NCBI RefSeq assembly: GCF_000955905.1
Contig: NZ_CP011097.1
Span: forward strand, 383,957 to 447,956
Origin: Candidatus Nitrosotenuis cloacae
GTDB lineage: Archaea > Thermoproteota > Nitrososphaeria > Nitrososphaerales > Nitrosopumilaceae
Reading direction: 5' to 3'
DNA: 64,000 nucleotides
Shown here: piece by piece, positions 23,241 through 32,547 of the stretch
How the letters are laid out: every line of letters starts with the position of its first letter
Position numbering within the stretch: the stretch's first letter is position 1
Notes under the pieces: model-generated
What the model was told of the DNA's origin: nothing
Database searches by the model: none
What the model saw: only the letters and a program-made list of their open reading frames with translations
Translations under genes and position numbers: made by a program

Positions 23241-25559
23241 TTAGTTTGTAATCTTGTGCATTGGTATCAGATCACTAGAAAATTGTTTTAGTGATTCTGG
23301 GATCTCAATTGATATGGAGTCCTTTAACGATAATCCGTTTGATTTCTTTTCATTCCAGACTTTGGAGTTGAATTCCTCGATTTCTTTTGTGTATTGACTC
23401 ATGTCGGCTAGATTTTCTGGTCTTGGATGTCTTTGCTTGTGGATTGTCTCTTTAGAGTATAACTCTAGCCACATGTAGTCTGTAATGAATGGGGAAATTG
23501 GCGCAAGCAAAAGCAAAATGGTAGACAAGACCTTGTGCAGTGTGTATATTGCAGCATTTTTTTCATCTTCTGTAAATCCTTCGCCATACGCACGAGCCTT
23601 TACCATCTCGATATAATGTGCAGCAAACAAGTTCCAAGTGAACTCACGAATTGCAATTGCAGGCACAAAAAAGTTGTATTCCAAATAGCCTTTTTGACAT
23701 TCTGCAATGACTCTGTCCAACTCAGATAGAATCCATTTGTCTGTAGCAGTTGGGTTTGCTTTTTCTATGGTGGGATAGCTAGAGATGAATCTGGATACAT
23801 TCCAAAGTTTTGACAAAAATTTCTTGGTTGCCTCTATTTTCTGCTCAGAGCATCTAAAGTCGTATCCGTGATTAATCTCAGATGCACTCCAGAATCGAAA
23901 AGTATCTGCACCAAACTTTTCAATTACAGGTAATGGATCAACTGCGTTGCCTTTGCTCTTTGACATCTTCATTCCTTTTTCATCAAGACCATATCCCATA
24001 ATCCAGGCCTCAGACCATGGACTAGCACCTGTCAGCTGCTCACATCGCAGTATGGTGTAATATAGCCAGGTTCGAACAATGTCTTTTGCTTGTGGTCGAA
24101 GTGTTGCAGGATAAGTCTTTTTGAAAAACTCTGGGTCCTTGTTATACTTTGATATGAATAGTGGCGATACACTGGAATCCATCCAAGTGTCAAACGTTCT
24201 GGTCTCACCGACAAATTCCTTGGCTCCACACTTTACGCATTTCTCAAATGGTGCTAGGTCTGTCCATGGCTTGTAGTATTTTCCAGGCTCTGGAACATGT
24301 GGTTCTGAGCAATCTTTGCAATACCATATTGGAATCTCGGTTCCATAGTATCTGCGCCTTGATATTGGCCAGTCAATAGAAATTGAATCCAACCAGTTCA
24401 TCAGAATCTGCTTGTGCATGTCTGGATGGAATGTGATTTTTTGGCCCAAAGCCCGAATCTTTTCAATAGAGTCAATCTGCTTTACGTAATATTCCTCCAT
24501 TGGTATTATTTCAATTGGAATTTTGCTGCGCTCAGAAATAGGCGTACGGTGCGTGATTTCTTCGACTTTTTCTAACAGTCCTGCATTTTGCAAGTCTTCG
24601 ATTATCTTGGTTCTTGCCTGCTTTACTTTGAGGCCTGCATATGCACCGGCTGCTTCTGTCATCAAACCGTTCATCCCTATTGCAACAATTTCTTCTAGCT
24701 TCATTTCTCGGAATAATGCGACGTCGTTCTGATCACCATACGAGCAAACCATCACAGCACCTGAACCAAATTCCATTTGTGCAGAGTGATGAGTCCTGAT
24801 GGTGACCTCTCTGCTTATTACTGGAACGATGATTTTTTTGCCAACCACACCTGCGTATCTTGAATCGTCTGGATTTACTATGATGGTCTGGCATGCACAT
24901 AACAGCTCAGGTCTTGTACTAGCTATGATTATTGTTCTGTCCGAGTCCTTTATTTTGAATTTCATATAGACAAGCTTTGTCTGAATGTCTTGATATTGGA
25001 TTTCGGCATCAGCTATTGTGGTGCCGGATACCCAGTCGTAGTTGTTTGGACGTGTTGCCTTGTATATGGTTCCACGTTTCCACAGTTCAATGAATGTAGA
25101 TTGGGTTAGGATTCGATATTCCTCAGAATCCGTCCTGTAATAGTTTGAAAAATTACCAGACAGTCCAAGGCTTTTCATTATTTGTAGCATTTCTGCTTCT
25201 AAATCGTCCAGGGAACTTCGGCACAATTCCAGGAATTTGCTTCTCTCAGTTTCTTGCATGCGGATGTTGTGCTTTTTTTCCGTGTACAGTTCTACTGGTA
25301 GGCCATTCCGATCAATTCCTATTGGAAAATACACATGATTCCCATTCATTCGTGCAGTTCGAGCAATCATGTCTATTTGGGAATAATGTGCTGCAGCTCC
25401 AATGTGCCACGGTCTCCCAGATGGATATGGAGGAGGCGTGTCTATGACAAAGTTCTTGTTTTCAGGCACGAAATCATACAATCCGGAGTCAACCCATTGC
25501 TTTAGGATCTTTGCCTCCAGCTCTGGATTCCACGCAGTCTCTTTTATTTTTGGTTCCAT
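23241..25559 (-). CDS. valS: valyl-tRNA synthetase
   Basis: Class Ia synthetase of 772 residues that charges tRNA-Val. The HIGH-type motif appears as PPPYPSGRPWHIGAAAH near residues 43-59. The KMSKS motif is at about residue 530 (KGMKMSKSKGNAVDP). The TFDTWMDSSVSP stretch is typical of ValRS. The CP1 editing domain has TTIADAEIQYQ and STRPELL. A zinc-type Cys cluster (WYCKDC and CVKCGAKEF) is present. The first gene downstream on the + side is convergent pdxT. Confidence 0.93.
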   Translation of the reverse strand: MEPKIKETAWNPELEAKILKQWVDSGLYDFVPENKNFVIDTPPPYPSGRPWHIGAAAHYSQIDMIARTARMNGNHVYFPIGIDRNGLPVELYTEKKHNIRMQETERSKFLELCRSSLDDLEAEMLQIMKSLGLSGNFSNYYRTDSEEYRILTQSTFIELWKRGTIYKATRPNNYDWVSGTTIADAEIQYQDIQTKLVYMKFKIKDSDRTIIIASTRPELLCACQTIIVNPDDSRYAGVVGKKIIVPVISREVTIRTHHSAQMEFGSGAVMVCSYGDQNDVALFREMKLEEIVAIGMNGLMTEAAGAYAGLKVKQARTKIIEDLQNAGLLEKVEEITHRTPISERSKIPIEIIPMEEYYVKQIDSIEKIRALGQKITFHPDMHKQILMNWLDSISIDWPISRRRYYGTEIPIWYCKDCSEPHVPEPGKYYKPWTDLAPFEKCVKCGAKEFVGETRTFDTWMDSSVSPLFISKYNKDPEFFKKTYPATLRPQAKDIVRTWLYYTILRCEQLTGASPWSEAWIMGYGLDEKGMKMSKSKGNAVDPLPVIEKFGADTFRFWSASEINHGYDFRCSEQKIEATKKFLSKLWNVSRFISSYPTIEKANPTATDKWILSELDRVIAECQKGYLEYNFFVPAIAIREFTWNLFAAHYIEMVKARAYGEGFTEDEKNAAIYTLHKVLSTILLLLAPISPFITDYMWLELYSKETIHKQRHPRPENLADMSQYTKEIEEFNSKVWNEKKSNGLSLKDSISIEIPESLKQFSSDLIPMHKITN

Positions 25560-25563
25560 GGTT

Positions 25564-26385
25564 CTAGGATTTTGAAATCTTGGAAATTAGATGTGCGCCT
25601 TTGTTGTATCCTTCGTAAACATATACTCCCACTGCTTCGATATTTTTTGGCAGTCTTGGAACTAGGAGCTTGATTATCTCAGTTGATAGGTTCTCAACGG
25701 TTGCCTCACCTTCCAGAAGAAATGTTGTGTGCTTTGGTACTTGCATATCAAACATTCCCTTTGGTCCTTCAAACGATATTCTAAAGTGTGATTCGTCTTC
25801 GGTTTTTAGATATTTTTTGTTTATGAAGAATTTGTGATCCAAAATTCCAATTACTTCTTTGATGATCTTCTTTGCCTCACCAAAATCAATTAGCAAGTTA
25901 TTTTTCATATCGCCAACCAATTCTACTAGAACAGTTGATGTGTGGCCGTGTAAAATCGAACATTTCTCCACTAACGGCAAGATATGTGCATAGTCAAATG
26001 CAAATGATGGATCCTCTATGAATATTGAACCGGATTGCGCGTCTTTGGTATCGTAGAACACTATTTCATCTAGTTCTTTGAGCTTTGCAGCAAACTGTGG
26101 ATGGCCTATTGCCATTATGGGCTGATTGTCGGATTTTAATTCCTTGTATTTTAGAATATCAGAATCTGAGTCAATCACTTCGATTAGTTTTCCATCACTT
26201 GTCTTGAAATCAACTGATATGGTTTTACCATTTGATAGTGTGATTTTATGTTCATATTGGTATGATAATCCCAAAAATGATAGCATCTGGGCAATTGATA
26301 ACTCGGTTCTTGATTTTAGCAATGTTCCGTTTTTGTCAATGTATCTGAAATCAGAATCCAATATGGCAGAGTTTGTTAGTGTCAT
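25564..26385 (-). CDS. fusion: nuclease-like N-terminal domain plus QueD / 6-pyruvoyl-tetrahydropterin synthase domain
   Basis: I place the start at ATG 26385 (MTLTNSAILD, 273 residues) because a TATA box (ATATATA, 26411-26417) lies about 27 nt upstream, leaving no room for the longer frame to 26421. Residues 22-110 look like a PD-(D/E)XK nuclease fold: Glu-28 in SRTELSIAQ, Asp-59 in SVDFK, Glu-69 in GKLIEV. Residues 128-273 are a QueD/PTPS domain with His-134 (FDYAH) and CSILHGH (Cys-142, His-146, His-148), the expected zinc ligands and catalytic Cys. QueD works in 7-deazaguanine synthesis. The adjacent pterin dehydratase gene suggests a pterin link instead. Confidence 0.75.
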   Translation of the reverse strand: MTLTNSAILDSDFRYIDKNGTLLKSRTELSIAQMLSFLGLSYQYEHKITLSNGKTISVDFKTSDGKLIEVIDSDSDILKYKELKSDNQPIMAIGHPQFAAKLKELDEIVFYDTKDAQSGSIFIEDPSFAFDYAHILPLVEKCSILHGHTSTVLVELVGDMKNNLLIDFGEAKKIIKEVIGILDHKFFINKKYLKTEDESHFRISFEGPKGMFDMQVPKHTTFLLEGEATVENLSTEIIKLLVPRLPKNIEAVGVYVYEGYNKGAHLISKISKS

Positions 26386-26410
26386 TTGCAAATTTGCTCT
26401 GTTTTCTGCA

Positions 26411-26417
26411 TATATAT
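26411..26417 (-). promoter_or_regulatory. TATA box of the nuclease-QueD fusion gene
   Basis: ATATATA on the - strand about 27 nt before the ATG at 26385. It decides the start codon of the fusion gene, because an upstream in-frame start would precede the promoter. Confidence 0.6.
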
Positions 26418-26439
26418 TCAATAGAGATTTGAGCCTAGA

Positions 26440-26733
26440 TTAAATCGTGGATTCTATGAATTTTGCAAGCTCGACATCATTTGATGTGATACCGCCTGCA
26501 TCATGTGTCGTCAGGTCTATTGTGACTCTATTGTATACGTTGAACCATTCTGGATGATGATTCATTTTTTCTGCATGTAGTGCTACTTTGGTCATAAACG
26601 AAAACGCTCGCACAAAATCCTCAAATGTGATCTCTCTGTGTAGTTTTCCGTTTTGTATACTCCAATTATTTAGTGATTTTAGTTCTGTTCGGATCTGTTC
26701 TTCAGTTAGGCCAATGGGTCTCATGAGTCCCAT
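26440..26733 (-). CDS. phhB: pterin-4a-carbinolamine dehydratase (PCD/DCoH family)
   Basis: Dehydrates 4a-hydroxytetrahydropterin to quinonoid dihydropterin. The product of 97 residues (from ATG 26733; ATG 26724 also fits a TATA-like ACTATTAT near 26750) has the family motif [19 protein letters not shown] followed by [10 protein letters not shown]. Length is typical. It sits just upstream of the QueD-like fusion gene on the same strand. In thaumarchaea PCD proteins may also act in molybdopterin metabolism, so substrate is not certain. Confidence 0.93.
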   Translation of the reverse strand: MGLMRPIGLTEEQIRTELKSLNNWSIQNGKLHREITFEDFVRAFSFMTKVALHAEKMNHHPEWFNVYNRVTIDLTTHDAGGITSNDVELAKFIESTI

Positions 26734-26811
26734 ATGGTGAGTTTGGATAATAGTTTTACCTATCACACCAAAGACAGTAACTTCTTTGTATGGGATTTGA
26801 GTGAAGAAAAC

Positions 26812-27561
26812 ATGAATCTTGATGCATTACTAGAAAAAATTCAAAATGCAATATCTCAAAATATATCAAGCAAGAAAATCGGCGTCGCATTTTCGGGCGG
26901 TGTTGACAGCACTTTGATTGCTAAATTGTGTCATCAGATGAATTACGATGTTGTATTGTTAACTATTGGGTTTGTCGATTCTCATGACATAAGATTCTCA
27001 AAACAAGTAAATGATCTGCTAAAGATGCCTCATCACATTTTGGAAATTAATCCTGACGAATTTGATTCGATTTCTACAAAAATTCACAATACAATACAAA
27101 CAGACAATCTCTCTTGGAATGAAAATAGCATTGCGTTTTACCATGTAGCAAAACTAGCACAAAGTCTAGGGCTAGATACTGTGGTAACGGCAAATGGGAT
27201 TGATGAGCTGTTTTGTGGCTATAATGGATATCGTGATGCGATAAAGCAAGGCAATGATGCTGTCATGGAACTAATGAATGCAAAACTAGACAATGAAATC
27301 AAGATGATGAAACAAATCAACCATGTCTGCTCAGAATTTGGCATCAAAATAGTCCAACCCCTACTATCTGAGGAATTCATCAAATATGCAAAAACCATAC
27401 CTATAGATCAAAAAATAACTGATTCAGATGATCTGCAGAGAAAACACATCATAAGAAAACTTGCAATCAAAATTGGTGTGCCAGAACTGTCTGCAAATGC
27501 AAGAAAAAAAGCACTCCAGTACGGCTCTATGATTCACAAAACATTGCTAAAGTCTAGATGA
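26812..27561 (+). CDS. asparagine synthase-like PP-loop ATPase without glutaminase domain
   Basis: The chosen ATG 26812 gives 249 residues; the frame is open back to ATG 26734, which abuts the start of the divergent PCD gene. [15 protein letters not shown] (about residues 23-37) is the PP-loop of N-type ATP pyrophosphatases. Together with [17 protein letters not shown] it matches the C-terminal half of asparagine synthase B. The N-terminal glutamine amidotransferase domain is missing, so it would use free ammonia or act on another carboxyl or amide substrate. Ammonia is plentiful in this organism. The product is unknown. Confidence 0.82.
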   Translation: MNLDALLEKIQNAISQNISSKKIGVAFSGGVDSTLIAKLCHQMNYDVVLLTIGFVDSHDIRFSKQVNDLLKMPHHILEINPDEFDSISTKIHNTIQTDNLSWNENSIAFYHVAKLAQSLGLDTVVTANGIDELFCGYNGYRDAIKQGNDAVMELMNAKLDNEIKMMKQINHVCSEFGIKIVQPLLSEEFIKYAKTIPIDQKITDSDDLQRKHIIRKLAIKIGVPELSANARKKALQYGSMIHKTLLKSR

Positions 27562-28915
27562 ATTTCTTGCAGACACGATTTACAGAATTGTTGACGTTTG
27601 TGATTATCTGAGGGGCTGCACCCAAGTGACTCTTTGGTGTGAATATTTTGTCAATTTCATCATCTGTGAGTTTTGATGATATTGATTTATCGGCCTTTAT
27701 TGCATCAGAATAATCCATGCCTTTGTCATGTGCTTCAAAGGCGACTCGCTGAACATCTCTGTATGCAACAAACCTTGGCACTCCTTTTTTGATTAGAGCT
27801 TCCAGTACAAATTCTGCAAAGATCTGGCCCTTTGTAATATACAGATTCTGCTCTATTTTCTCAACATTTACACGTAGTCTGTCAATTATTCTCAGCATCG
27901 TTTCTAACATTTCATCTAGCAAAATGGAACACATTGGTATTGTGAATCGTTCATTTGCGGAATTTGATAAATCGCGCTCATGCCATAATGGAATATTCTC
28001 AAATGATGCGCTCATTTGACTGCGCAATAGTTTTGATAATGAGGAAATTCTTTCACTTTTGATTGGGTTTCGCTTTACTGGCACTGCACTGCTCCCCATC
28101 TGACCCTCCTTGAAATGCTCTGCGACTTCGGCAATCTCGGTTCTTTGCAGATTTCTTATCTCTATTGCAATTTTTTCCAGCGTACTACCAGTCAGGGCAA
28201 GCTGAAAAACATACTCTGCATATCTTTCCCGCGGTATGATCTGCGTGGTGACCTCTGCTGGGAATAGATTCAGTCTTTTTGCCACTCTTTTTTGGACCTC
28301 TATTGCTTTGGCACCCATCAAAGAACCAGTACCAACAACACCTAATGTTTTGCAAATGAGGATTCTTTTTTTGATCTCCTCGATTCGCTCTACATGTTTT
28401 TCCATCTCAGAGGCCCAGTTTGCAAATTTCAATCCAAATGAAATGATACTTGCATGCTGTCCATGAGTTCGGCCAACTGCAGGAACATCCCTGTATTCAA
28501 CTGCTTTTTTTGCCAACAATATTCCGAGTCTTGCGACCTTGGGCTCTATTATTGAGAGTGCATCCCTCATCTGCATTGAGGTGCTAGTATCCACCAAGTC
28601 ATTGCTAGTCAAACCATAGTGAATCCAAGGCCTTGCACTGGTTTGACATTTCTCACTTAGTGCTTCTACCAGTGCTGCAGTATCGTGATCTGATTTTGCC
28701 TCTAACTGTTTTACTCTACTTACAGATATTTTGCCAGACTTTGAGGTAGAGAAAATGTTTTGGGCCGATTTTTTTGGAATCATACCTATTTCTCCCTGTG
28801 AGATGGCGGCAGCTCCCTCGATTTGCAGTTGATAATCTATCTTTTTTTGGTCATCAAAGATGGCAAGCATTTCTTTTGTGCCATATCTGCCTCCATCAAT
28901 TGGTAAAATTGGCAA
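27554..28915 (-). CDS. purB: adenylosuccinate lyase
   Basis: Acts twice in purine synthesis: SAICAR to AICAR and adenylosuccinate to AMP. The 453-residue fumarase/aspartase-superfamily protein has the signature GSSAVPVKRNPIKSE near residue 275. It also has HYGLTSNDLVDTS and GRTHGQHAS, where the His residues act as general acid/base. The start is TTG 28915. PurA, which makes adenylosuccinate, is at 43202. Its 3' end overlaps the asparagine synthase-like gene by 8 bp. Confidence 0.96.
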   Translation of the reverse strand: MPILPIDGGRYGTKEMLAIFDDQKKIDYQLQIEGAAAISQGEIGMIPKKSAQNIFSTSKSGKISVSRVKQLEAKSDHDTAALVEALSEKCQTSARPWIHYGLTSNDLVDTSTSMQMRDALSIIEPKVARLGILLAKKAVEYRDVPAVGRTHGQHASIISFGLKFANWASEMEKHVERIEEIKKRILICKTLGVVGTGSLMGAKAIEVQKRVAKRLNLFPAEVTTQIIPRERYAEYVFQLALTGSTLEKIAIEIRNLQRTEIAEVAEHFKEGQMGSSAVPVKRNPIKSERISSLSKLLRSQMSASFENIPLWHERDLSNSANERFTIPMCSILLDEMLETMLRIIDRLRVNVEKIEQNLYITKGQIFAEFVLEALIKKGVPRFVAYRDVQRVAFEAHDKGMDYSDAIKADKSISSKLTDDEIDKIFTPKSHLGAAPQIITNVNNSVNRVCKKFI

Positions 28916-28988
28916 TACTTGACTTTGGAATCATATCAAAAATAAATCTACTTATGATTTAAATTGCATCTAGGACGGCTAACCGATA

Positions 28989-30437
28989 ATGTCATCTATT
29001 ACCCCAAAAAAAATCAGCGACCAAGTGTATAGAATTGATGCTGATCCAAGTAGAGGAATGAAGGTTCCAGTTACGATTTATGCCGACGAAGGATTGCTCT
29101 CAAAAATGATGACAGATAGAACATTATCTCAAGCAATGAATGTTGCAACATTGCCTGGAATACAAGGAACTGCCGTTGTATTGCCTGATGGGCATGAGGG
29201 GTATGGCTTTCCAGTCGGAGGGGTTGCGGCAATGGATGCAGAGGAAGGAATGATCAGCCCTGGAGGTGTTGGTTATGATATCAACTGCGGTGTGCGATTA
29301 TTACGATTGAATCTATCTGAAAAGGAGGCAAGGCCAAAACTAAAAGAACTGGTAACGGATCTTTTCAATTCAATTCCGTCTGGCGTGGGGTCGGAAGGTG
29401 CAATCAAACTAAACTACTCACAATTAGATGAGGTCCTAGTCCGGGGGGTCAACTGGGCAATTGATCATGGTTATGGTACAAAAGATGATGCGAATGTATG
29501 TGAAGAAAACGGACAAATAAAAAATGCAGACCCCAACAAAGTTTCAAACACTGCTAGAAAGCGAGGAGCACCACAACTTGGAAGTCTTGGCTCTGGAAAT
29601 CACTTCCTTGAGGTACAAAGAATTGAGAAGATTTACGATGAAGAAGCAGCAAAGAGAATGGGAATTCAAGAGGGAAATGTTACCGTTTTGATCCATTGTG
29701 GCTCAAGAGGCTTTGGCCATCAGATCTGCTCTGATTATTTGCGGGTGTCTGAGCAGGCGCTAAAAAAATACAACATCAATTTGCCTGATAGGGAATTAGC
29801 ATGCGTGCCAAACACATCAGAGGAGGGTGAATCATACCGTAAAGCAATGTTTGCTGCACTAAACTTTGCATGGAGCAATAGACAGATGATCACACACTGG
29901 ACTCGAAAATCATTTGAGCGTGTATTTAAAAAATCGGAATCTGATCTTGACATGAAACTAGTGTATGATGTTGCACACAATATTGCCAAGGTTGAAAAAC
30001 ACAAAATCGATGGCAAGGAAAAATCAGTTGTGGTTCACCGCAAAGGTGCAACACGTGCGTTTCCAGCAAACCGAGATGAAATCCCACTAAAGTATCGTGA
30101 TCTGGGGCAGCCGGTATTGATTCCGGGCTCGATGGGAACTGGAAGCTGGATTTTACTTGGCAAGTCCAATTCCATGAATCTCAGCTTTGGCTCTACTGCT
30201 CACGGTGCTGGAAGAATGATGTCTCGCTCAAAGGCACGACGTGATTTCACAGAAGAACAAGTAAAAAAATCACTAACTGATAAAGGAATTTTCATAAAAT
30301 CATTGACTAGGGATGGGGTGGTCGAGGAGACACCGGAGGCATACAAGGATGTGGACGCAGTGGTAAATGTATCGCATGAGCTTGGAATAGCAACCAAGGT
30401 AGCAAAGCTTGTCCCAATTGGCGTGATTAAAGGTTGA
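28989..30437 (+). CDS. rtcB: RtcB RNA ligase
   Basis: The GTP- and manganese-dependent ligase joins 2',3'-cyclic phosphate (or 3'-phosphate) and 5'-OH ends, and is the archaeal tRNA-splicing ligase. The 482-residue protein has PDGHEGYGFPVGG, GGVGYDINCGVRLL with a metal-binding Cys, LGSGNHFLEVQ, VLIHCGSRGFGHQ and the HGAGR motif with the GMP-accepting His. It is full length with no intein. It is likely needed for the intron-bearing Leu, Ile and Trp tRNAs in this window. It overlaps the PDCD5-type gene by 4 bp. Confidence 0.97.
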   Translation: MSSITPKKISDQVYRIDADPSRGMKVPVTIYADEGLLSKMMTDRTLSQAMNVATLPGIQGTAVVLPDGHEGYGFPVGGVAAMDAEEGMISPGGVGYDINCGVRLLRLNLSEKEARPKLKELVTDLFNSIPSGVGSEGAIKLNYSQLDEVLVRGVNWAIDHGYGTKDDANVCEENGQIKNADPNKVSNTARKRGAPQLGSLGSGNHFLEVQRIEKIYDEEAAKRMGIQEGNVTVLIHCGSRGFGHQICSDYLRVSEQALKKYNINLPDRELACVPNTSEEGESYRKAMFAALNFAWSNRQMITHWTRKSFERVFKKSESDLDMKLVYDVAHNIAKVEKHKIDGKEKSVVVHRKGATRAFPANRDEIPLKYRDLGQPVLIPGSMGTGSWILLGKSNSMNLSFGSTAHGAGRMMSRSKARRDFTEEQVKKSLTDKGIFIKSLTRDGVVEETPEAYKDVDAVVNVSHELGIATKVAKLVPIGVIKG

Positions 30438-30847
30438 GCGACGAAGACAAAGAACTAGAAGCACTCAAGGCAAAACGCCTAGCGGAAATGAAAAAAAACC
30501 TCACATACCAATCACAAAAAGAAGAGGAAAAACAACAAACCAAAACTCCACCATCGTACCGAGAGATAGTAATTTCTCATCTTGGATACCGTGGAATGGA
30601 AGTATTGCAAAATGCAGAATCTCAATTTCCAAATGAGACAAAGATGATAATTGACAGGCTCGGACAATTGTTTCATTCTGGTGAAATCAATGAAGAAATT
30701 GATGGTGGCCAACTCTTGGCATTATTCAGATCAGTTGGAATTCATGTCCGCATGCAGACAAAAATAAACATAGAACAAGATGGAAAATTTGTCTCACTCT
30801 CTGATAAGCTAAGCAAAACAGACTCTGATGAAAATGAAAATCTTTGA
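30434..30847 (+). CDS. PDCD5 / TFAR19-family DNA-binding protein
   Basis: The 137-residue protein begins DKELEALKAKRLAEMKK, the hallmark N-terminal helix of the PDCD5-related family. A three-helix bundle follows (about residues 44-112), with LAxLFRSVG-like ALFRSVGIHVR at its end. Archaeal members bind DNA and are linked to ribosome or transcription genes. The TTG at 30434 overlaps the rtcB stop, so it is translated with rtcB. Confidence 0.9.
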   Translation: MSDEDKELEALKAKRLAEMKKNLTYQSQKEEEKQQTKTPPSYREIVISHLGYRGMEVLQNAESQFPNETKMIIDRLGQLFHSGEINEEIDGGQLLALFRSVGIHVRMQTKINIEQDGKFVSLSDKLSKTDSDENENL

Positions 30848-31145
30848 AGTAAGCTCCACTGATTTTTTGGAAGACAAACGCCTCATCAATAATGCATTAT
30901 CCGATATGGCATCGCAATTTAGAATGCAAAATGATTTCACATTTGGTGAGCCAGTATCCAGATTTGGCTGGACCTTTTTCAAACTATGGATAAAACCACA
31001 TCTGCAAGATGCAATAATTCAGAAATTTAACGACATGATAAGAAAATCCAAAGGTGCCAACCCTGATGAGAAATTTACCAGCTTTATGTCAGATTATTTT
31101 CAATCAAAGGGTTGTAAAACTAAAATCAAAATGATAGAAGTTTAG
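30828..31145 (+). CDS. hypothetical small protein coupled to the PDCD5 gene
   Basis: The 105-residue soluble protein starts within the last 20 bp of the PDCD5 gene (ATG 30828; ATG 30834 also possible). It is helical with a basic tail ([12 protein letters not shown]). It shows no metal site or membrane segment. Its end overlaps the convergent S11 gene by 4 bp. Co-translation with rtcB and PDCD5 suggests a role in RNA or chromatin, but no family is recognised. Confidence 0.75.
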   Translation: MKMKIFEVSSTDFLEDKRLINNALSDMASQFRMQNDFTFGEPVSRFGWTFFKLWIKPHLQDAIIQKFNDMIRKSKGANPDEKFTSFMSDYFQSKGCKTKIKMIEV

Positions 31146-31540
31146 ACTCTTCTTCCTCTCTTTCCACCCTTCTTTCGTGTGGTGTCGTGAGGAATTGGTG
31201 TAACATCATCAATTCTTCCTATTTTGAATCCTCCTCTTGCAAGTGCTCGAATAGCTGCTTGTGCCCCTGGTCCTGGGACTCTGGAGCCTACGCCGCCAAC
31301 TGCTCTCACTCTGATGTGAAATGCAGTAAAGCCCTTTGCCTTTGCTGCCTCTACTACTGCATTTGATGATTTCATTGCAGCAAATGGAGATGATTCGTAT
31401 CTGTCAGCAGTAACATGCACACCACCGGAACTAATTGCTACGGTTTCTGCACCAGTGAGATCTGTCATGTGTACTATGGTATTGTTGTAACTGCTATAGA
31501 TGTGAGCAATGCCCCACTTTTCTACTTGTTCTTCTGACAT
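31142..31540 (-). CDS. rps11: 30S ribosomal protein S11 (uS11)
   Basis: From ATG 31540 ([16 protein letters not shown]) the 132-residue protein matches uS11 of the small-subunit platform, with [12 protein letters not shown], the [24 protein letters not shown] core and the basic tail ending [10 protein letters not shown]. The longer frame to 31552 adds only four residues before a good Met. It is not in a large ribosomal operon here. Confidence 0.97.
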   Translation of the reverse strand: MSEEQVEKWGIAHIYSSYNNTIVHMTDLTGAETVAISSGGVHVTADRYESSPFAAMKSSNAVVEAAKAKGFTAFHIRVRAVGGVGSRVPGPGAQAAIRALARGGFKIGRIDDVTPIPHDTTRKKGGKRGRRV

Positions 31541-31599
31541 TGGATACCACAAGTTTGGTGGGGTTAAAAAGCTATGGCGATTTTTGTGCGGGATTTTGG

Positions 31600-32547
31600 C
31601 TATGAAAAATGAGTCCAGCCTTTGTCTTTGACTCTGGTTTGTTTTTTCCCATGCTGGAACAATACACCTTTGCCGTTTTCCACATGACCTATCTGGATTA
31701 GATTGATCTTTTTGGCTTTGGCAATTTTTTTTATTTTTTCAATATTTTTTGGCGAAATGGTTGCAACGATTTCATATTCCTCACCGCCATTGAACACGAG
31801 ATCTACTGCATTGAGATGATTGTCTTTTGAAAACTCGTCTAATTCTACATCTTTTGGGACTTGTGTAATGATGAATCTTTTCTTGCTTGCTGCTGACATT
31901 TGTGTTAGGGTGGTTGATAGACCATCGCTTGAATCCATTGATGAGCTAAAGTATTTTGCAGCCAAGACCCCAAACTCTAGTCTTGGTTTTGGAAGTAAAA
32001 CTGAATTTGTTGCAAGTTTTCTGAATTTTTCAGGTGATCTATTTTTGTGCAATAATATGCCCAATCCAGCGCTGGTTCTGCCAAAATTACCTGTAGTCAC
32101 TATGATGTCTCTTTGTTTTGCACCACTTCTTGCTGTGATCCTGCTGGCAATTCCGAACAACATTACCGAAATTACGATCTCTTTTGCCTCATTTGTATCT
32201 CCGCCAAGAATTTTGACTCCAAATTGTCTTGATGTATCTTTGAATCCTTTTGCTAGGCTGATAAGTTTTGATCTTGGATATCCACGTGGCAATGAAATAG
32301 AGATTATTCCGTGCCTTGGTTTTACCCCTTTTGATGCAAAGTCGCTTAGTGGTGCAACCATGCTTTTTCTTGCAATTTGCTCTGGTCTCATTTGTGGTGG
32401 GACATCAGTGCTTTCTACCAATGTGTCTGTCTTTATGACACCAAATTTTTTTCCTAATCTGAATATCTCAACATCTTCATGATGATTGTCTTTGACTAGT
32501 TTTTTTTGAAAAATGTCAATGATTTTTCTCTCATCTAGCTTGTTCAT
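31600..32547 (-). CDS. thiL: thiamine-monophosphate kinase
   Basis: Phosphorylates thiamine monophosphate to the active cofactor thiamine diphosphate. The 315-residue PurM/AIR-synthase-fold protein has [39 protein letters not shown] and [13 protein letters not shown], which line the Mg-ATP site. Its start overlaps the end of the phosphohexomutase gene by 17 bp, so the two form an operon. Confidence 0.92.
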   Translation of the reverse strand: MNKLDERKIIDIFQKKLVKDNHHEDVEIFRLGKKFGVIKTDTLVESTDVPPQMRPEQIARKSMVAPLSDFASKGVKPRHGIISISLPRGYPRSKLISLAKGFKDTSRQFGVKILGGDTNEAKEIVISVMLFGIASRITARSGAKQRDIIVTTGNFGRTSAGLGILLHKNRSPEKFRKLATNSVLLPKPRLEFGVLAAKYFSSSMDSSDGLSTTLTQMSAASKKRFIITQVPKDVELDEFSKDNHLNAVDLVFNGGEEYEIVATISPKNIEKIKKIAKAKKINLIQIGHVENGKGVLFQHGKKQTRVKDKGWTHFS

